In this document: positions 38,753 to 41,906 of the stretch, in pieces | How positions within the stretch are numbered: the stretch's first letter is position 1 | Layout: each line of letters begins with the position of its first letter | DNA from: a virus | Virus record (IMG/VR): IMGVR_UViG_3300006810_000108 | Location: 1 to 41,906 of that record | Length of the DNA: 41,906 nucleotides | Direction: 5' to 3' (one strand) | Notes under the pieces: generated by a model | Databases searched by the model: none | The model's input: the letters and a program-made list of their open reading frames with translations, nothing else | What the model was told of the DNA's origin: nothing | Translations under genes and position numbers: made by a program

Positions 38753-39205
38753 ATGGATTCATTTTCTATTGAGCGGGTGCCAAAAAAACAGGGAATCAGA
38801 CATTTAGGCCCTTTGCGATGGGTGTTTAAATTTGCGGACGGAAGGCCGGACAAAATTGGAGTTTGGAACGGCGCTACTAACAATTTTGAAGAGAGCGCCG
38901 CCTATATTTCAAAAACTGGTATCGTATACGCGGCTATCGAGTGGCAACCAATAGGAAAATGGGTAAATCATAAGTTATTTGAATGTGACGGCCATGATTA
39001 TGTTTCTAGTCGTTGGATTGCGGCGACAAATGCAGGATGTGGAATAGGAATATCATCTGGTAAAAAAAAATTATCGAATGCAATTGTCGGTTTGATGTTT
39101 ATAACGAGAAATAAAAAAGTATCTTGTTTTGTAGATGGTTCAATTTCCCAAAAGAATTTAAACGAGTATGAAAAAAAATTCAATTTACGCGAACATAGGA
39201 TTTAA
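38753..39205 (+). CDS. Small tail-associated protein (150 aa)
   Basis: 150 residues, AGGGAATCAAA before the ATG. Mixed alpha/beta with many aromatic residues (RHLGPLRWVFKFADG, YAAIEWQPIGKWVNHKLFECDG). No family recognised. It ends three bases before fibre A', so it is part of the tail-tip operon; it may adapt the hub to the fibres. Confidence 0.5.
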   Translation: MDSFSIERVPKKQGIRHLGPLRWVFKFADGRPDKIGVWNGATNNFEESAAYISKTGIVYAAIEWQPIGKWVNHKLFECDGHDYVSSRWIAATNAGCGIGISSGKKKLSNAIVGLMFITRNKKVSCFVDGSISQKNLNEYEKKFNLREHRI

Positions 39206-39208
39206 AAA

Positions 39209-39925
39209 ATGCCAACGACTTCAACAGTAATAGGCCGATTAAAATTGGATCATCCAGACTTAGGACATGATCCAGGTTCAGGATTACATACAAAAATAAG
39301 AACAATTTATACTAAGCTTGCTGATAATATCGGGGCTAGATATTTTGAGGTTGATGCTTTAGCCAATGCTGCAAGTATTGATTTTGAACATAATTTTAAG
39401 GATTCGTTTTCCAATTTACGAGTTCATGTTTTTGATAGAAATGTTGGTGATGGGGAGTTAACAAGACTTCAATCCGGTGGCTCTCCCGATTTAGATGATT
39501 TAACAATCGTTGCAACACCAGGATTTTTGACGACTCAAACGAGAATAACTAATAATAGCGGTGGTCCTTTAGATTTATCCGTTATTATTTTTCAAGGCGC
39601 TTTTGCTGAAAAGTTAGATGATCTTTCGGATGTTGGAACGTTAAAAGCTACGCGGTCAAACGTATCGGTTGCTGGAAATGTTGTTTTAACCGATAAGGCT
39701 TTGCATCTTGTAAATACAACAGCAGCTAGAACGTTAACGCTCCCATCGGCATCGGCAGATATGTTTTTAACAATCAAAGACATATCTGGACAAGCTCAAA
39801 CTAACGTCATTACTTTAGAGACACCTGGGGCTGAATTAATAGACGGCGGAGCAACGTTTGTGATGGACTCCAATTTTTCATCCGTTTCAGTTGTAAGTGA
39901 CGGTACAGATTATTTTATAATTTAA
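39209..39925 (+). CDS. Tail fibre protein A', copy 2 (complete)
   Basis: 238 residues, complete. The N-terminal ~100 residues (TVIGRLKLDHPDLGHDPG, then VDALANAASIDFEHNFKDS) probably attach to the tail tip; the C-terminal ~135 are a beta-rich fibre domain shared with the truncated copy at 2-418. Divergence between copies is mostly synonymous or conservative, with changes such as LADVATLKATTSN to LSDVGTLKATRSN. It is followed 58 bases later by fibre B'. Confidence 0.72.
   Translation: MPTTSTVIGRLKLDHPDLGHDPGSGLHTKIRTIYTKLADNIGARYFEVDALANAASIDFEHNFKDSFSNLRVHVFDRNVGDGELTRLQSGGSPDLDDLTIVATPGFLTTQTRITNNSGGPLDLSVIIFQGAFAEKLDDLSDVGTLKATRSNVSVAGNVVLTDKALHLVNTTAARTLTLPSASADMFLTIKDISGQAQTNVITLETPGAELIDGGATFVMDSNFSSVSVVSDGTDYFII
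39508..39618. repeat. 111-bp exact repeat, partner at 1-111
   Basis: Partner copy inside fibre gene A'. Sharp loss of identity after 39618 suggests recent gene conversion or a recombination junction, or an assembly joint at a repeat. Confidence 0.9.
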
Positions 39926-39983
39926 CATCCATGCTTTTTTTGCGTGGCTATTCGTGTAAAAACGAACATTAAAGGAAAGTCAT

Positions 39984-41906
39984 ATGGGTTATACGCCAAA
40001 AAATCCGAAGTTTAATTCAACCATTTTAAGTGACGTTGCAGCGGGTAGCGTTGATGCTCCCAAACTTGGCTCTCATAAGCTGATTAACCGCAACGGTCAA
40101 ATATTTATCGTTGACGATACGGGCGCAGAAACTGAAGTTGGCAGCGCTGGAAGTGGCGAAATAAACTACATTGAAGAATGGAACGCTGAGACAGCTATTG
40201 CAAACTGGAATACTTATAAAGATGCGGCTCAAAGTACGCCCGAAGATGGCACAAACGGCACTGCAAACATTACTTTCACACGTCAAAACTCCATAGTTTT
40301 ACGTGGCCGAGAAAGTTTTAAGATTACGAAAGACGCATTTGACAGGCAAGGCGAGGGAGCCAGCTACGACTTTACGATTAAGGGTCAGGATGTTTCAAAA
40401 AAGCTTAAAATACAGTTTGATTTTAAGACGGATAAAGATGCGGGTTATGCTTCCAATGACTTAACTGTTTACATTTACGATGTAACCAACTCAACTTTAA
40501 TCACTCCGGTTGATACAGGTATTGTACGCGGTCAAAATATATTTCAAACCAGTTTCAATTCGACTACCTCAACTAGTTATCGATTAATTTTTCATATTGC
40601 GACATCAAATGCGAGTGCGTGGGATGCTTACATCGACAACATAATTGTCGGGCCAGGGATGACGAGTCAGGGTGCGGCTGTTGGGCCTTGGGAGCTTTCA
40701 CCTCTAGCAAGTAGTTCGACTATTGCCGGCACCACAATAGCTGGCAGCGTAGCCTACTCATTTAGAGAGTTTAGGCAGAGACGAGTAGGTGACTCGATGG
40801 AGGTACAAGGCAGGTTTGTAATGGGGACGATAACAACGGCTCCGACAGGGACTCTGACTTTTACTAAAATGTTCAACGAAACCGTAGACACCTCTTTGCA
40901 AGGCTCCGCTACAATTATTGGCAATGCTCGCTATCTCGATGTTAGCGCTTCTGTACCAGATTACAGTGGGACTGTTTTACTTGCCGCAGGTGGAAGCACT
41001 TTGCAAGTGGCTTTTGACGGCGCAAATGACGGCGCAATTCCAGTTACAATGTCTTCGGGAGATCAGATTTATATCTATTTTACCGTACCCATAACCGAAT
41101 GGGCTGGCAAGGGCATCGTGCCAATGTTAGCTGAGGACAATTTATCTGAGTGGCAAACGTTTGATTTAACATTGAGTAACTTTAGTATTAAAACTGCTTC
41201 TTCTACTGCTATGTATCGTAGGCTGGGACAAAACGCCGAGATCAAGTTTGTGGCTACTCATAATGGTGCTGGCTCTGGTGGTGATATTATTTTTGATGTA
41301 TCAACCAATCTAGGATTAACACAAGATGTTTCTCAATATGTAGGCTCCAACAATTACTCATTAGGAAGCGGATTCGCTAGAGATCTAAATGGAGCATCCG
41401 CAGCAACAACAATAATCCCCAATGTCTACCCGCCGCTACCCGATAATATTTATTTTATTGAGGCTGACGGTACAGCCATAAATAATATTGATGGTTCGGA
41501 CTTTTCAGATAATGATTATTTTTCCGTTTCCTTTAGTGTGCCAATAGTAGAATGGGCTGGCTCTCAAAACTCGCTTGTGGGTTATGCTGAAGCTACCGAG
41601 GATAATCTTGGGCTGGTTAAAAAGAATAAATGGCAGGTTAAAATTTTAGGATCAGATAAAACCACCAATGGTACTTTTCTTACTTTTAATAATCTGGTTG
41701 TCGGTAAAGCTTATCGTATTATTTGCCAAGCAAACATAATATGCGAGGTAGATGATACAGTGGGAATACAAATAATACATGATAGTAATGCACTGGCAGA
41801 GACAAAACACCGATTAGGGCCTGCAAGTGCTGGCCTTGCATTTGGAGATATGAACTCAACAACTATGGCCGAGGCTATTTTCGTCGCAACAGCCACAACA
41901 GCGACA
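39984..41906 (+). CDS. Tail fibre / receptor-binding protein B', copy 2 (3' truncated)
   Basis: Open from ATG 39984 (AAAGGAAAG upstream) to the last base of the window: 641 codons with no stop. About 40 residues are missing at the C-terminus, judged by alignment with copy 1 (base 41906 corresponds to about 2348). Residues 1-230 and the part after SLVGY are close to copy 1. The two central domains differ entirely in sequence, yet each ends at the same type of anchor, VPITEWAGKGIVPMLA and VPIVEWAGS. This points to domain exchange at conserved anchors. It is likely a receptor-binding protein with different specificity from copy 1. Confidence 0.72.
   Translation, partial: MGYTPKNPKFNSTILSDVAAGSVDAPKLGSHKLINRNGQIFIVDDTGAETEVGSAGSGEINYIEEWNAETAIANWNTYKDAAQSTPEDGTNGTANITFTRQNSIVLRGRESFKITKDAFDRQGEGASYDFTIKGQDVSKKLKIQFDFKTDKDAGYASNDLTVYIYDVTNSTLITPVDTGIVRGQNIFQTSFNSTTSTSYRLIFHIATSNASAWDAYIDNIIVGPGMTSQGAAVGPWELSPLASSSTIAGTTIAGSVAYSFREFRQRRVGDSMEVQGRFVMGTITTAPTGTLTFTKMFNETVDTSLQGSATIIGNARYLDVSASVPDYSGTVLLAAGGSTLQVAFDGANDGAIPVTMSSGDQIYIYFTVPITEWAGKGIVPMLAEDNLSEWQTFDLTLSNFSIKTASSTAMYRRLGQNAEIKFVATHNGAGSGGDIIFDVSTNLGLTQDVSQYVGSNNYSLGSGFARDLNGASAATTIIPNVYPPLPDNIYFIEADGTAINNIDGSDFSDNDYFSVSFSVPIVEWAGSQNSLVGYAEATEDNLGLVKKNKWQVKILGSDKTTNGTFLTFNNLVVGKAYRIICQANIICEVDDTVGIQIIHDSNALAETKHRLGPASAGLAFGDMNSTTMAEAIFVATATTAT

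Noticed and set aside
1-41906. CRISPR array, tRNA genes, integrase or insertion sequences
   Set aside because: No regularly spaced direct repeats with unique spacers, no T-loop-like GTTCGA with cloverleaf pairing, and no recombinase or transposase motif was seen.

Overview
The window looks like most of the genome of a tailed phage, probably a siphovirus. It has an HK97-type packaging and head module, lambda-style neck genes, a tail-assembly chaperone pair joined by a -1 frameshift, a 1577-residue tape measure and a distal-tail/fibre block. No contractile-sheath gene, integrase, repressor or tRNA was recognised. The DNA is AT-rich, genes are tightly packed and GTG/TTG starts are used. The host is not identifiable from sequence alone. 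A secreted chymotrypsin-fold protease and a secreted nuclease suggest a Gram-negative host that lives by hydrolytic enzymes; a predatory Bdellovibrio-like bacterium is one hypothesis, not a demonstrated fact.

Layout. 1-3150: 3' part of one tail-fibre pair (A, B), two tiny membrane peptides and a small fibre-associated protein. 3177-4826: sigma-like factor and lysis genes (membrane protein, M15 endolysin, holin-like protein). 4914-5414: RuvC-like resolvase on the minus strand. 5546-7238: recombination genes (Sak4-like ATPase, SSB-like protein), closed by a terminator. 7251-7803: a candidate structured RNA, hairpins, three tandem 24-bp palindromic repeats and an AT-rich palindrome, which together form a candidate replication origin. 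7804-10654: putative replication initiator, primase and helicase; the last two lie in the same frame, separated by one TAA. 10699-10797: a second candidate structured RNA. 10819-18080: accessory region of small genes, including zinc-ribbon miniproteins, ribbon-helix-helix-like proteins, the secreted protease and nuclease, a hexapeptide-repeat protein, a candidate ADP-ribosyltransferase, a MazG-like protein and a possible small terminase.

18159-30051: a late promoter candidate, then large terminase, portal-MuF fusion, prohead protease with nested scaffold, major capsid protein, connector, neck and tail-terminator genes, a signal-peptide protein, tail tube protein and chaperones G/GT. 30052-39205: tape measure, distal tail protein with a 14-residue repeat array, tail hub and accessory tail proteins. 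39209-41906: a second copy of the fibre pair (A', B'). The two fibre pairs sit at opposite ends of the window. On a circular or permuted map they would be tandem (A'-B'-A-B-lysis), with roughly half a kilobase missing at the join.

Most noteworthy: the ART-like protein with an R / W-T-T / E-x-E signature; the in-frame stop splitting primase from helicase; a textbook CCCAAAC frameshift site with an 11-bp stem; two unexplained structured RNAs; an 18-bp element identical in two divergent intergenic regions; the mosaic fibre duplication; and secreted hydrolases carried as accessory genes.
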